Numbered from the stretch's first letter, positions 8,425 to 17,646 are shown. The stretch is 64,000 nucleotides of DNA from Paractinoplanes durhamensis (GCF_016862175.1 NZ_BOML01000056.1:1-64000), one strand, 5' to 3'. Notes: generated by a model not told the origin, from the sequence alone. A program made the numbers and translations.

Positions 8425-9954
8425 CTAGTAGCCCCACACCGAGATCTCATTGACGCTGACCTGAAAGCGGTCGCCGTTGTCGGCCTGCGGCAGCTCGGTG
8501 ATCCACACCAGCACGTATTGGTACTTGGTGTTGGCGTCGAAGACGTTGAAGATCCGGTTGGTGCCGTCGCCCTTGCTGTCCGCGTCGGGCTCGCCGAGCT
8601 TCTTGAAGGTGGTCGCGACCTTGCCGTCGCCGGTGCTGTCGTTACCCGGGTCGGCGGCGCCGGTGCGGATCTCCATGCCGACGCCGGGCGACGAGGTCTC
8701 GACCCGGATGTCGGCCAGGTTGCGCGGGGTGCCCAGGTTGATCAGCACGCCCATGCCCGGCTTGAGGTTGCCGAACTTCGCCGTGTTGAACCGGTGCGTC
8801 TCCCACGCGGTGTCCGGGTTGCCGTCGATCACGTTCTTCGCCTCGTCGGCGTCGCTGCGGTCACCCGGCGGCGGGTCGACGATGCGCACCATGTCGGCAG
8901 TGAGCTTGATCTGCTGCGGCGTCGGGGCCGGGGCCTCGGAGTCGCCGGACGTGTTGTTGCCTGCGTTCGCCTCGGTGGTCGAGGTCGTCGCCGGGCTGCC
9001 CGAGCTGGTGATCGCGCGGATGCCGAAGACCAGACCGATCAGCGCGATGACGGCCAGTGCGCCGACCCCGATGATGATCTTCTTGTTGTTCCGCGCCGGC
9101 TCGGCGGTGGCGTTGCCCTGGGTGAACCGCAGCGGGCCGACGTCTTCGTAGTCGTCGTCGGCGGCGTCCAGCCGGGCCAGCTCGGCGGTGAGCGCGTCGG
9201 CCTCGGGGGCCTGCACCCGCTTGTCGAGCAGGTCCATCGTCAGGTCGTCGAGGTAGGCGGGGACGCCGGCCCGGATCTGCCGCGGCGCGGCCGGGTTGCC
9301 GGCTCCGTCGCGGTTGGCGTCGGGCAGCTTGGAGCGACCCACCTCGGTGTGCGGCCAGTGCGCGGTCAGCGCGAAGTAGATGAGGCCACCGACCGCACGC
9401 ATGTCGTCCTCGGCGTTGTCGGCCGAGTCGGCGCGCGCGTCGGCCAGCACCACCCGGCCGTCGTCGCCGATCAGGGTCGTGCCGGGGTGCACGTTGCCGT
9501 GGATCATGCCGGTCGCGTGCACGGCGGCCAGCGCGTCGGCGATGGCGTGTGCGATCGCGGTGGCCCGGGCCGGGTCGAGCGGACCCTCCTCGGCGACCAG
9601 CTCACGCAGCGACTCGCCGTCGACCCACTCGCGCACCACGTAGGCGCGGGCGCCCTCGTCGATCGCGTCGTAGACGCCGACCAGGTTGGGGTGGATCACT
9701 CGGCTCGCATCGACGGCGGCCTGCAGCATCTCGGTGGCCGAATCACCACCGGGGTAACGCAGCACCACCGCCACCGGGCGGCGCAGCACCACATCGACGC
9801 CGCGCCAGACCTGACGGCCCGCGCTGTCGTCGTTGACGTGCTCCTCGAGCTGGTAGCGCTCGGCCAGGATCTCACCGACGGTGGGTGCACCGAAGGTCAT
9901 GACCGGCCCGTCCGCATCGGCCGCGGTCTCGTGGCCTTCGCCGACCTGGGTCAC
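8425..9954 (-). CDS. MurJ-associated membrane pseudokinase with extracellular C-terminal domain
   Basis: The 509-residue protein has a Ser/Thr kinase-like fold (about residues 30-265), a membrane helix (about 293-313) and an extracellular domain (about 345-509) ending in a beta-rich region. It is a pseudokinase: the beta3 lysine motif reads VAVVLRY, the HRD loop reads IHGNVHP and the DFG loop reads LADARAD. In M. tuberculosis the same pseudokinase and ectodomain are fused to the MurJ homologue (Rv3910), where the phosphorylated pseudokinase domain binds FhaA. Here it is a separate gene behind murJ. The GTG at 9954 follows GGGAGGAC. The frame remains open upstream to 11286, but that part is a shadow of murJ. 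Confidence 0.85.
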   Translation of the reverse strand: MTQVGEGHETAADADGPVMTFGAPTVGEILAERYQLEEHVNDDSAGRQVWRGVDVVLRRPVAVVLRYPGGDSATEMLQAAVDASRVIHPNLVGVYDAIDEGARAYVVREWVDGESLRELVAEEGPLDPARATAIAHAIADALAAVHATGMIHGNVHPGTTLIGDDGRVVLADARADSADNAEDDMRAVGGLIYFALTAHWPHTEVGRSKLPDANRDGAGNPAAPRQIRAGVPAYLDDLTMDLLDKRVQAPEADALTAELARLDAADDDYEDVGPLRFTQGNATAEPARNNKKIIIGVGALAVIALIGLVFGIRAITSSGSPATTSTTEANAGNNTSGDSEAPAPTPQQIKLTADMVRIVDPPPGDRSDADEAKNVIDGNPDTAWETHRFNTAKFGNLKPGMGVLINLGTPRNLADIRVETSSPGVGMEIRTGAADPGNDSTGDGKVATTFKKLGEPDADSKGDGTNRIFNVFDANTKYQYVLVWITELPQADNGDRFQVSVNEISVWGY

Positions 9955-10157
9955 CCGTCCTCCCTCGGTGCTCCGCGCGCGGTTGCCCGCGCTGGTGCAT
10001 ATGGCAGTGCTGTAACAGGGACGTGCGAGGAGCACATGCCGACACCGACCATACCCGCCCCTGGCCACCTCGTGGCAGGTCGTCCCCCCGGCGCGGCAGC
10101 GCGACCCGACCGGCCGACCGGCTGCCCGAAATGTCGTAAAGGGCGAAAATCCCCTGG
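9955..10157. other. murJ-pseudokinase intergenic gap
   Basis: About 200 bp separate the murJ stop from the pseudokinase start on the minus strand, long for genes that are fused in other actinobacteria. It holds the ribosome binding site of the pseudokinase gene. I see no clear hairpin terminator, so either read-through or a separate promoter is possible. Confidence 0.4.
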
Positions 10158-11906
10158 TCAGCGGCCCAGCTTGCGGCGGACCATGCCCACCACGTCGCTG
10201 ACTTCGCGAACTCGCAACACCGTGGCGGCGATCAGATAGGCCACCAGGATCACCGCGCCACCCGCCAGTAGCTGCAGGAATGCCTCGCCGCGGCCGTCCG
10301 GCGCGCCCGCGCCGGGCATCAGCCGGACGACGAGCAGACCGAGCGCCGCCGCGATCGCGGCCGACACCAGGACCTTGACCAGGGACGCCGCGACCGAGCC
10401 GAGATTGAGCCGGCCGATCTTGCGGCGCAGCACGGCAAGCGAGATCAACGCCGAGACAACGTACGAGATGGCGTTGCCGGCGGTCATGCCCGCGGCCGAG
10501 AGCGACTTGTCGAGGATTGCGGCGAGTGCGAAGTATGCCGTGATGCGCACGGCGACCACCGGCAGGTTGATCAGCGCGGCGGTCTTGTTGCCCTGCAGTG
10601 AATAGAAGGCGTACGTGCAGAGGTAGCTGATCGACAGGGGCAGGACCGCGAACGCGGCCACGACCAGCACGTCGCCGGTGGCCAGGGCGTCCGAGTTGGT
10701 GAACTTGCCGCCCTGGAAGAGCATCACCGCGATCGGGGCGCTCAGCACGCCGTAGATCACCGCGATCGGGGCCAGCGCCGCTGAGGTAAGCCGGATGCCG
10801 CGGCTCAGGTCCGCGCTCACCTCGGCGTACCGGCCGTCGGCGGCGGCCGCGCTCATCTTCGGCAGCAGCGCGGTCATCACCGACACGCCGACGATGCCGT
10901 GCGCCATCATGGTCAGCAGGAAGACGTTGTTGAAGGCCAGCGTGCTGGCGCTGCCCTCGCCGGCCACCGAGTTGAGGATTCGGACCACGACGAAGACCGC
11001 GATCTGGTTGGCCGCGACGTAGCAGAGCATCCAGCCGGCCAGCCGGCCGATCTCGCCGAGGCCCAGCGACCGCGGGTCCCAGCGCCACTTCCAGCTGAAC
11101 CCGACCTTGCGCAGCGCCGGCAGCAGACCGAGCGCCTGCACCACCATGCCGAGCAGGGTGCCCAGGCCCATCAGCAGGATCGCGCCGCCGCTGATGTTGT
11201 CCACCGACAGGTCGTCGCTGGAGAAGAACAGGATGAACACCCCGCAGGTCGCGATGACCACGAAGTTGTTCAGGATCGGCGCCCACATCGGCGCGGCGAA
11301 GTGGCCGCGCACGTTGAGCACCGCGCCGATCAGCGCGGACAGGCCGGTGAAGAAGATGATCGGCAGGATCAGGAACGCGAAGTGGGTGACCAGGCTCCGG
11401 TAGGCCGGCGGGGTGTCGCTGCCGGACTGGATCCAGGTGATCAGCGGCGCCGCGATCACCATCAGGACGGTCGCGATGCCGAGCGACACGATCGCGAAGG
11501 TCAGCAGCTTCCGGGTGAAATCGAGTCCTTCGTCCGGGTCGGCCTTGCGCCGGCGGACCAGCAGCGGGACCAGCACGCTGGACAGGATGCCGCCGAGCAG
11601 CAGCTCGTAGATCTGGCCGGGGAGGAACTGGGCGCTGGTGTACGCGTCGCCGACGCCCGATCCCAGGGCCATCCCGATCAGGGCGTTCCGGGCGAAGCCG
11701 ATCACCCGGCTGACCAGGCTGCCGATCGCCATGACCGCGCTGTTGCCGGCCGTGCTGGTGTCCCCCTCGGGCACCGGCTCCGGGGCGATGGCCTGCTCAT
11801 ACCCCGAGATCGCGGTGTCCACCGAGATCAGGGTGACGCCCTCTTCGGTCTGCGGGGGCTCTCCGTCCGGCGCGGAATGCGCGCTGCGGTACAGGCCGCC
11901 GTTCAC
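10158..11906 (-). CDS. murJ: lipid II flippase MurJ
   Basis: The 582-residue protein has about 14 membrane helices of the MviN/MurJ (MOP superfamily) type. Recognisable parts are SAVMAIGSLVSRVIGFARNALIGMALG, SAQFLPGQIYELLLGGILSSVLVPLLVRR, and the later LAFNNVFLLTMMAHGIVGVSVMTALLPKMS. It moves lipid II across the membrane during peptidoglycan synthesis. The cytoplasmic N-terminal extension of about 50 residues is typical of actinobacteria. The GTG start follows GGGAGG. The M. tuberculosis homologue carries the pseudokinase as a C-terminal fusion; here the protein ends after the last helix. Confidence 0.93.
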   Translation of the reverse strand: MNGGLYRSAHSAPDGEPPQTEEGVTLISVDTAISGYEQAIAPEPVPEGDTSTAGNSAVMAIGSLVSRVIGFARNALIGMALGSGVGDAYTSAQFLPGQIYELLLGGILSSVLVPLLVRRRKADPDEGLDFTRKLLTFAIVSLGIATVLMVIAAPLITWIQSGSDTPPAYRSLVTHFAFLILPIIFFTGLSALIGAVLNVRGHFAAPMWAPILNNFVVIATCGVFILFFSSDDLSVDNISGGAILLMGLGTLLGMVVQALGLLPALRKVGFSWKWRWDPRSLGLGEIGRLAGWMLCYVAANQIAVFVVVRILNSVAGEGSASTLAFNNVFLLTMMAHGIVGVSVMTALLPKMSAAAADGRYAEVSADLSRGIRLTSAALAPIAVIYGVLSAPIAVMLFQGGKFTNSDALATGDVLVVAAFAVLPLSISYLCTYAFYSLQGNKTAALINLPVVAVRITAYFALAAILDKSLSAAGMTAGNAISYVVSALISLAVLRRKIGRLNLGSVAASLVKVLVSAAIAAALGLLVVRLMPGAGAPDGRGEAFLQLLAGGAVILVAYLIAATVLRVREVSDVVGMVRRKLGR

Positions 11907-11955
11907 CCGAGCCTCCCGACTTGTCCCGACAATGCAGTCACCATAAAGGGGTGCG

Positions 11956-12846
11956 TCACGCCCGGCGCCGCAGGAGGGTGCCCGGCTCGGCGCCGGCCAG
12001 CGTCTCCACCATCCAGTACGCCTCTACCGGCACCAGCGGCTCACTCAGCGCGTCGAGCACGGTCGGATGATCGCAGCCGGCCTCGGTCAACGCACCCAGC
12101 AGGGCGGGAATGGGTGCGAGGTCACCGGAGTCCAGGATGCGGCGGGCCAGCGGGCGGGTCTCCGCATACCAGGAACTGCGCGGCAGGTCGGCCAGGAGCA
12201 GTGCTGATCGGCGTACCAAATCAGTTAGGTCTTCTCGGGGGAAGCGCGCCCCGGACCGGACCTCGAGCAGCCGATCGGCCGGACGCAGCAGCTCCGTGAT
12301 CGTCTCGTCGTCGAGGACCTGCGGCGAAGCCGCGGGGAGAGACGGCCACCAGTCGTCGCTCGCGAAGAGCGGCAGCGGCGCCTGCTCGGGCCCGCTGGGC
12401 ACGACGGCCGGAACGTCCCGGCGCAGCGAGCGGTACGCGGCCGTGCGGATCGCCGCGATCGTGGCCTCGTCGTCGTCCGGCATCGGCGGCGCGAACGGCG
12501 CCAGCAGGGCCACCACCAGGCCCGGATGCGGCAGCGTCGGATCTTCCAGGGCGATCACCCGGGCACACAGATCGAGCTCCCACCAGCGCAAAGCGGCCGG
12601 GTAGGGACCCTCGGCCGGAGCCCGGCCCAGCTGCACCGGCTCGGAGTGGGCCGGGATGCGCAGGCCGAGCGTGCGCTCGCCGGTGGCCAGATCGAGATCG
12701 AGGACGAGCGCGTAGCCACCGGTCACCGGGAAAGAGGTGCGGAGCTCGAGAGCGGCTAGATCGGCGGGGATGGCGGCGTCGCTTGTCCAGAACCCGGGGG
12801 TGTCGGCAAGGCGGAGCAGCGCCTCGGAAACGGGCACGTTGTCCAT
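11956..12846 (-). CDS. conserved hypothetical protein
   Basis: A 296-residue, acidic, leucine- and proline-rich soluble protein with no signal peptide or membrane helix. I do not recognise a domain. The codon use is ordinary for the window, and the ATG is 49 bp from the divergent pcnA start. It lies 50 bp upstream of murJ on the same strand and could be co-transcribed with it. It sits where other actinobacteria have a MutT-type NUDIX gene and a secreted protein between pcnA and murJ, but it shows no NUDIX box. Confidence 0.7.
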   Translation of the reverse strand: MDNVPVSEALLRLADTPGFWTSDAAIPADLAALELRTSFPVTGGYALVLDLDLATGERTLGLRIPAHSEPVQLGRAPAEGPYPAALRWWELDLCARVIALEDPTLPHPGLVVALLAPFAPPMPDDDEATIAAIRTAAYRSLRRDVPAVVPSGPEQAPLPLFASDDWWPSLPAASPQVLDDETITELLRPADRLLEVRSGARFPREDLTDLVRRSALLLADLPRSSWYAETRPLARRILDSGDLAPIPALLGALTEAGCDHPTVLDALSEPLVPVEAYWMVETLAGAEPGTLLRRRA

Positions 12847-12880
12847 CCTGCCCGCTGACGTCCGGCCCTGCCACGTTCTA

Positions 12881-12886
12881 TACGCT
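12881..12886 (+). promoter_or_regulatory. probable -10 element of a leaderless pcnA transcript
   Basis: TACGCT fits the actinobacterial -10 consensus TANNNT. It ends 9 bases before the ATG of pcnA, which has no ribosome binding site. That spacing would start the transcript at or within a few bases of the start codon. Confidence 0.4.
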
Positions 12887-12895
12887 GGTCATCCC

Positions 12896-14326
12896 ATGTC
12901 TCTCTTGAATGCCGCCCAGCAGAAGGCGGTCGCCGAGCTGCTCCGGGTCTCCCCGCTGGCGGATGAACTGGGGCGCCGCTTCGGCGCCGCCGGTCACGAG
13001 CTGCACCTTGTCGGCGGGTCGGTGCGGGACGCGCTGCTCGGCCGGCTGGGCGACGATCTCGACTTCTGCACCGACGCCACGCCCGAACAGACCCTGGTCC
13101 TGGTGCAGGGATGGGCCGACGCGATCTGGGAGACCGGGCGCGAGTTCGGCACGATCGGCATTCAGAAGAATGGCCTGCGGCTGGAGATCACCACATTCCG
13201 GGCGGAGGCCTACGACGGGGTCACCCGTAACCCGATCGTGCGATACGGGAAGTCGCTGCTCGAAGACCTCGAACGGCGTGACTTCACCATCAATGCGATG
13301 GCGGTGTCGCTGCCGGGGCACGATTTCACCGATCCGTACGGCGGGCTGGCCGACCTGGCGGCGAAGCTGATCCGCACGCCGGCCACCCCGGCGCAGTCGT
13401 TCGGCGATGATCCACTTCGGATGCTGCGGGCCGCGCGGTTCGCGGCGAAGTTGCGCTTCACTGTGGACGACGCCGTCATTTCCGCCATGACTGATATGTC
13501 GGCTGATCTCGACCGGATCACCGCGGAACGGATCCGGGACGAGTTCACCAAGCTGATGTGCGGTGCCGACCCGATCGCCGGGCTGCGGCTGCTCGTCGAC
13601 ACCGGCCTCGCCGACCGCTTCCTGCCCGAGATCTCCGGGCTCAAGCTGGAGATCGACGAACACGCCCAGCACAAGGACGTCTACGAGCACACCCTGATCG
13701 TGGTCACCAACGCGATCCGGCTCGAGGGCGACGAGGGCCCCGACTTCGTGCTGCGGATGGCCGCGCTCATGCACGACGTCGGCAAGCCGGCCACCAAGGC
13801 CGTCGGCCGGGACGGCCGGGTCAGCTTCCACCACCACGAGATCGTCGGCGCCCGCCTCACCAAGCAGCGCATGAAGGCCATGAAATACCCCAAGGACATC
13901 ACCACCGAGGTGGTCGAGCTGGTCGGCCTGCACCTGCGCTTTTATGGGTACGGGCGGGGAGAGTGGACCGATTCGGCGGTGCGGCGGTATGTCACCGATG
14001 CCGGACCGCTGCTCGCCCGGCTGCACAAACTCACCCGTTCCGACGTCACCACCCGGAACCGGCGCAAAGCGGCCAATCTCGCCGCAGACTACGACGCGCT
14101 CGAGGATCGGATCTCCCGCCTGCAGGCCGAGGAGGACCTCGCACGGGTCCGGCCCGACCTCGACGGCAACGCGATCATGGAGCTGCTCGGGGTGCCGCCG
14201 GGGCCGATCGTCGGGCAGGCGTGGCGCTATCTGAAGGAGATGCGGCTCGATCGCGGGCCGCTCGACCGCGACGAGGCCGAGGCCGAGCTGTACAAGTGGG
14301 CCCGCGACCAGGGCCACATCTCCTAG
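12896..14326 (+). CDS. pcnA: CCA tRNA nucleotidyltransferase
   Basis: The 476-residue enzyme adds or repairs the 3' CCA of tRNAs. It has the nucleotidyltransferase motif LVGGSVRDALLGRLGDDLDFCTDA, the RRDFTINAMAVSL motif, DDPLRMLRAARFAAKL and a C-terminal HD domain (AALMHDVGKPATK, HHHEIVGARLTKQRMK). The actinobacterial type with an HD domain is clear. I choose the ATG at 12896. No Shine-Dalgarno is visible, but TACGCT lies 10 bp upstream, so the mRNA may be leaderless. It is divergent from the hypothetical gene at 11956-12846. Confidence 0.94.
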   Translation: MSLLNAAQQKAVAELLRVSPLADELGRRFGAAGHELHLVGGSVRDALLGRLGDDLDFCTDATPEQTLVLVQGWADAIWETGREFGTIGIQKNGLRLEITTFRAEAYDGVTRNPIVRYGKSLLEDLERRDFTINAMAVSLPGHDFTDPYGGLADLAAKLIRTPATPAQSFGDDPLRMLRAARFAAKLRFTVDDAVISAMTDMSADLDRITAERIRDEFTKLMCGADPIAGLRLLVDTGLADRFLPEISGLKLEIDEHAQHKDVYEHTLIVVTNAIRLEGDEGPDFVLRMAALMHDVGKPATKAVGRDGRVSFHHHEIVGARLTKQRMKAMKYPKDITTEVVELVGLHLRFYGYGRGEWTDSAVRRYVTDAGPLLARLHKLTRSDVTTRNRRKAANLAADYDALEDRISRLQAEEDLARVRPDLDGNAIMELLGVPPGPIVGQAWRYLKEMRLDRGPLDRDEAEAELYKWARDQGHIS

Positions 14327-14341
14327 CGTTTTTGAGAGGCG

Positions 14342-15433
14342 CTAGCTCGTACCCAAGCTGATCTCTCGGTTTTTGAAGTCGGCGGGCAGGGTCTGGGCCT
14401 CCAGCGCCTTCCCGTTCCGGTCGTAGAGCGTGGCCTTGCCCTCGGAGAGGGACAGGATGCGGCCGTCCGGGAGGAAGTGCGGCGTGCCGGGGATCTGGCC
14501 GAGGATCCGGCCGGTGCCGACGTCGGCGATCCGGATCGGCTTCGAGTGGGCGGCCGGGTCGTAGGTCAGCACCAACCGGCCATCGGCGGACCACGCGTCC
14601 GGGCCGATCGGCGCGCCGGCGACCGGCACCGTGCGCGTCGGCTTTCCGGTGGACACCGAGAAGACCGCGATGTCCTTGACCGGATCGCGCTTGGCCTCGT
14701 CGTGCGCCACGCCCGGGTCACGGCGGGCGATGGCCACCTCCCGCTCGCCGGGCAGCCAGGTGAAGAAGCACTCGTCCGGGCAGGCGAAGTCGCCGATCGG
14801 GTGGTCGGTGATCTTCCCGGTGGCGGCGTCCATGATCGAGAAGCCGGTCAAGCCGGTCAGCAGGATCTTCGTGCCGTCGCTGGACCACTGGGGGCCCATC
14901 GGCGAGAGGTCCATCCAGATCCCGCGGCCACCCACCGCGTCGACCACGCCGCTGCCGCCCTCGCCGTTCAGAGCGAGGGCGTGGCCGCCGCGCGGCGAGC
15001 CGTACACCGTGTAGTAGGCGGAGGGCAGCACCACGTAGTGGCCGGTGGCCGGGTCGAGCAGCACGTTGCCGTCCTGCACCGTCTTGCGCACCGGCGCGTC
15101 GACCAGGCCGACGTCGACCTTGCTGAGCGCGGTCACCACCGCCCCGCCGGGCAGGCGATACGGGCTGGTCCACCACTGCCCGGGGATCGCCGACACGGTC
15201 GGTACCGGTGGGCTCGGGGCGACCGGGGCCGGCGGGGCGGCCCGGTGCACCACGGCGTACGGCGTGATCGTGGCCGCCACCAGCGCGGCTGCCCCGGTCA
15301 CCAGGGCCACTCGGCGGCGTCGCCGCAGCCGGCGGCCGCGCTGCCGGGCGACGTCGGCCAGGCCGTAGGTGCGCGGGGCGTCGTCGGCGAGCTCGCGGAC
15401 GGCATCGCGCAGCGTGTCCTCGATGTGGTTCAT
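14342..15433 (-). CDS. membrane-anchored beta-propeller-like protein paired with an ECF sigma factor
   Basis: The 363-residue protein has a cytoplasmic N terminus (DTLRDAVRELADDAPRTYGLADVARQ), an Arg-rich stop-transfer region, one membrane helix (about residues 39-58) and an extracytoplasmic part with repeated WSxDG units (WSSDGTKILL, WSADGRLVL) like WD40/TolB propellers. The ATG overlaps the sigma factor stop as ATGA and follows GGGAGGAA. By this coupling it probably controls or senses for that sigma factor. The pattern is common for SigE-family pairs in Micromonosporaceae and streptomycetes; direct anti-sigma activity is inference. Confidence 0.75.
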   Translation of the reverse strand: MNHIEDTLRDAVRELADDAPRTYGLADVARQRGRRLRRRRRVALVTGAAALVAATITPYAVVHRAAPPAPVAPSPPVPTVSAIPGQWWTSPYRLPGGAVVTALSKVDVGLVDAPVRKTVQDGNVLLDPATGHYVVLPSAYYTVYGSPRGGHALALNGEGGSGVVDAVGGRGIWMDLSPMGPQWSSDGTKILLTGLTGFSIMDAATGKITDHPIGDFACPDECFFTWLPGEREVAIARRDPGVAHDEAKRDPVKDIAVFSVSTGKPTRTVPVAGAPIGPDAWSADGRLVLTYDPAAHSKPIRIADVGTGRILGQIPGTPHFLPDGRILSLSEGKATLYDRNGKALEAQTLPADFKNREISLGTS

Positions 15434-15939
15434 CGGGTTCCTCCCATCGACCACGTGTGTTCGTCCGAGCCGACCGTCTCGCGCAGCTTCGCCAGCGCGC
15501 GCGAGGTCTGGCTGGCCACGGTTCCCGGCCGGCAGCCGAGAGCTTCGGCGGTCTCCTCGACCGACAGGTCCTCGAGATAGCGGAGAACCAGCACGGCACG
15601 CTGCCGCGCCGGTAGGGAAAGAAGTGCTTCGCGTACGGCGATCCGTTCCGCGACATCCAGGTCGTGGCCCGGGCGCTCGGGGACCTCGGCGGCGAGCACC
15701 TCCGGACGGCGCGACGCCCGGCGCCAGACCGAGACCCGGTCGTTGTAGATCACCCGCCGGACGTACGCCTCGGCGTCGCCGTGAATGCGCGGCCATTTCG
15801 CGTACGCCTTGGCCAGCGCACCCTGCACCAGGTCCTCGGCCCGTCCACGATCCCCGGTCAGGGCATGGGCGATGCGCAGCAGCGCCTGCCCGCGTTCCGC
15901 GACGAACGCGGTGAACTCCGTCTCCAACGACTGATCCAC
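15430..15939 (-). CDS. SigE-family ECF RNA polymerase sigma factor
   Basis: This 169-residue protein has region 2 (FTAFVAERGQALLRIAHALTGDRGRAEDLVQGALAKAYAKWPRI, YVRRVIYNDRVSVWRR) and region 4 (LPARQRAVLVLRYLEDLSVEETAEALGCRPGTVASQTSRALAKLRE). The short length and the sequence are typical of the SigE-like group abundant in Streptomyces and Actinoplanes. The GTG start follows GGAGG. It is the first gene of a two-gene unit with the membrane protein downstream; its target promoters cannot be told from this window. Confidence 0.9.
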   Translation of the reverse strand: MDQSLETEFTAFVAERGQALLRIAHALTGDRGRAEDLVQGALAKAYAKWPRIHGDAEAYVRRVIYNDRVSVWRRASRRPEVLAAEVPERPGHDLDVAERIAVREALLSLPARQRAVLVLRYLEDLSVEETAEALGCRPGTVASQTSRALAKLRETVGSDEHTWSMGGTR

Positions 15940-16029
15940 CCGTCACCTCCGCCCGGATAGACGCCGATCGAGCGGAAAGGCTTGCACGCCGGCGGAAAGT
16001 TTGTCTTGTCGTACCCCCGGAGCAGAATC

Positions 16030-16497
16030 GTGGGCATGTTCGTCATCGACTCACCGATCGGGCCGCTCGGCGTCACCGTCAGCGGCGAGACCGTGATCGG
16101 GGTGCACTTCGGCGCCCGGGTCGAGGCCGGGCCGGCCGATTCGCACCCGGCCGCCGATCAGTTGGCGGCCTACTTCAGCGGCGAGCTCACCGACTTCACC
16201 GTGCCGGTGGAGATGCACGGCGGCTCGGAGTTCGAGCGGGCGGTGTGGGGCGAGATCGCCAAGATTCCGTATGGCGAGATGGTCACCTACGGGGCGATCG
16301 CCACCGCGCTGGGCGATCCCGGCGCGGCCCGCGCGGTCGGCACGGCGTGCAACCACAATCCGGTCCCGGTGATCGTCCCCTGCCATCGGGTGGTCGGCGC
16401 CGGCGGCAAGATGGTCGGCTTCGGCGGCGGCCTCGACCGCAAGCGCAAGTTGCTCGAGCTGGAGGCCCGGGTCGCCCTGACCCGCGCCTGGGGATGA
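16030..16497 (+). CDS. ogt: methylated-DNA--protein-cysteine methyltransferase
   Basis: The 155-residue protein repairs O6-alkylguanine by suicidal transfer to cysteine. It has the PCHRV active site in NHNPVPVIVPCHRVVGAGGKMVGFGGGLDRK, the helix-turn-helix FERAVWGEIAKIPYGEMVTYGAIATAL and normal length. GGAG at 16019-16022 favours the GTG at 16030; an ATG at 16036 is six bases downstream. It is divergent from the ECF sigma operon and convergent with ino1 across a strong terminator. Confidence 0.93.
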   Translation: MGMFVIDSPIGPLGVTVSGETVIGVHFGARVEAGPADSHPAADQLAAYFSGELTDFTVPVEMHGGSEFERAVWGEIAKIPYGEMVTYGAIATALGDPGAARAVGTACNHNPVPVIVPCHRVVGAGGKMVGFGGGLDRKRKLLELEARVALTRAWG

Positions 16498-16499
16498 GA

Positions 16500-16530
16500 A
16501 AGAGCCCCGCCGGAGGCCGGCAGGGCTCTT
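16500..16530. terminator. bidirectional hairpin terminator between ogt and ino1
   Basis: AAGAGCCC pairs with GGGCTCTT and an inner GCCGG/CCGGC continues the stem, with short T-rich or A-rich flanks on both sides. It is placed 3 bp after ogt and 37 bp before the ino1 stop, so it can serve both convergent genes. Confidence 0.8.
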
Positions 16531-16566
16531 CCTTACTTACTGCGCTGTCTTACTCGCGCGGTGTGG

Positions 16567-17646
16567 TCAGCTCTCGACCTCGCCGCGGATGAAGGCCTCG
16601 ACGGCCTCCTTCGCGTCGTGGTCGTTGTACTGAACCGGCGGGGACTTCATGAAGTAGGACGACGCGGAGAGGATCGGGCCACCGACGCCGCGGTCCATGG
16701 CGATCTTCGCCGCGCGGACCGCGTCGATGATGACGCCGGCCGAGTTCGGCGAGTCCCACACCTCGAGCTTGAGCTCGGCGTTCAGCGGGGTGTCACCGAA
16801 CGAACGGCCCTCGAGGCGGATGTACGCCCACTTGCGGTCGTCGAGCCACGGCACGTGGTCCGACGGGCCGATGTGCACGTCGCTCTTGATCATCTCGTGC
16901 GGGATCTGGCTGGTGACCGACTGGGTCTTCGAGATCTTCTTGGAGACCAGGCGGTTGCGCTCCAGCATGTTCATGAAGTCCATGTTGCCGCCGAAGTTGA
17001 GCTGGTACGTGCGCAGCAGTTCGACCCCGCGGTCCTCGAACAGCTTGGCGAGCGCGCGGTGCACGATCGTCGCACCGACCTGGCTCTTGATGTCGTCACC
17101 GACGATCGGCAGACCGGCGTCGACGAACTTCTGCGCCCACTCCGGGTTCGAGGCGATGAAGACCGGGAGCGCGTTGACGAAGCCGCAGCCGGCGTCGATC
17201 GCGGCCTGGGCGTAGAACTTGTCGGCCTGCTCGGAGCCGACCGGCAGGTAGGAGACGACGATGTCGACCTGCGCGTCACGCAGAGCCTGCGCCACGTCGA
17301 CCGACTCGGCCGACGACTCCTCGATGATCTCGCGGTAGTACTGACCGAGACCGTCGAAGGTCGGTCCACGCTGGACCGTGATGCCGGTCGGCGGCACGTC
17401 GGTCAGCTTGATCGTGTTGTTCTCGCTGGCAACGATCGCTTCGGCGAGGTCCATGCCGACCTTCTTGGCGTCCACATCGAACGCCGCGACGAACTGCACG
17501 TCGGAGACGTGGTAATCGCCGAAGGTCACGTGCATGAGACCCGGAACACGGTCGTTCGGGTCGGCGTTCTTGTAGTACTCCACGCCCTGGATCAGGGACG
17601 AGGCGCAGTTACCCACACCGACGATGGCGACGCGGACGGAGCCCAT
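16567..17646 (-). CDS. ino1: inositol-3-phosphate synthase
   Basis: The 359-residue enzyme converts glucose-6-phosphate to myo-inositol-3-phosphate with NAD, feeding phosphatidylinositol, PIM and mycothiol synthesis. It has the NAD-binding VRVAIVGVGNCASSLIQGV, the family signatures VSYLPVGSEQADKFYAQAAI, VGDDIKSQVGATIVHRAL, LNFGGNMDFMNM, KSDVHIGPSDHVPWLDDRKWAYIRLEG and a C-terminal YFMKSPP. The ATG at 17646 has a strong AAGGAGG eight bases upstream. It follows padR closely and probably shares its promoter and operator. Confidence 0.96.
   Translation of the reverse strand: MGSVRVAIVGVGNCASSLIQGVEYYKNADPNDRVPGLMHVTFGDYHVSDVQFVAAFDVDAKKVGMDLAEAIVASENNTIKLTDVPPTGITVQRGPTFDGLGQYYREIIEESSAESVDVAQALRDAQVDIVVSYLPVGSEQADKFYAQAAIDAGCGFVNALPVFIASNPEWAQKFVDAGLPIVGDDIKSQVGATIVHRALAKLFEDRGVELLRTYQLNFGGNMDFMNMLERNRLVSKKISKTQSVTSQIPHEMIKSDVHIGPSDHVPWLDDRKWAYIRLEGRSFGDTPLNAELKLEVWDSPNSAGVIIDAVRAAKIAMDRGVGGPILSASSYFMKSPPVQYNDHDAKEAVEAFIRGEVES

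Noticed and set aside
8014..10239. Long plus-strand frame of 741 codons opposite sigM, the pseudokinase and murJ
   Set aside because: It is antisense to three well-supported genes, its translation is low complexity (Val/Gly/Arg/Ala-rich), and it has no domain or ribosome binding site. High G+C makes such shadow frames common.
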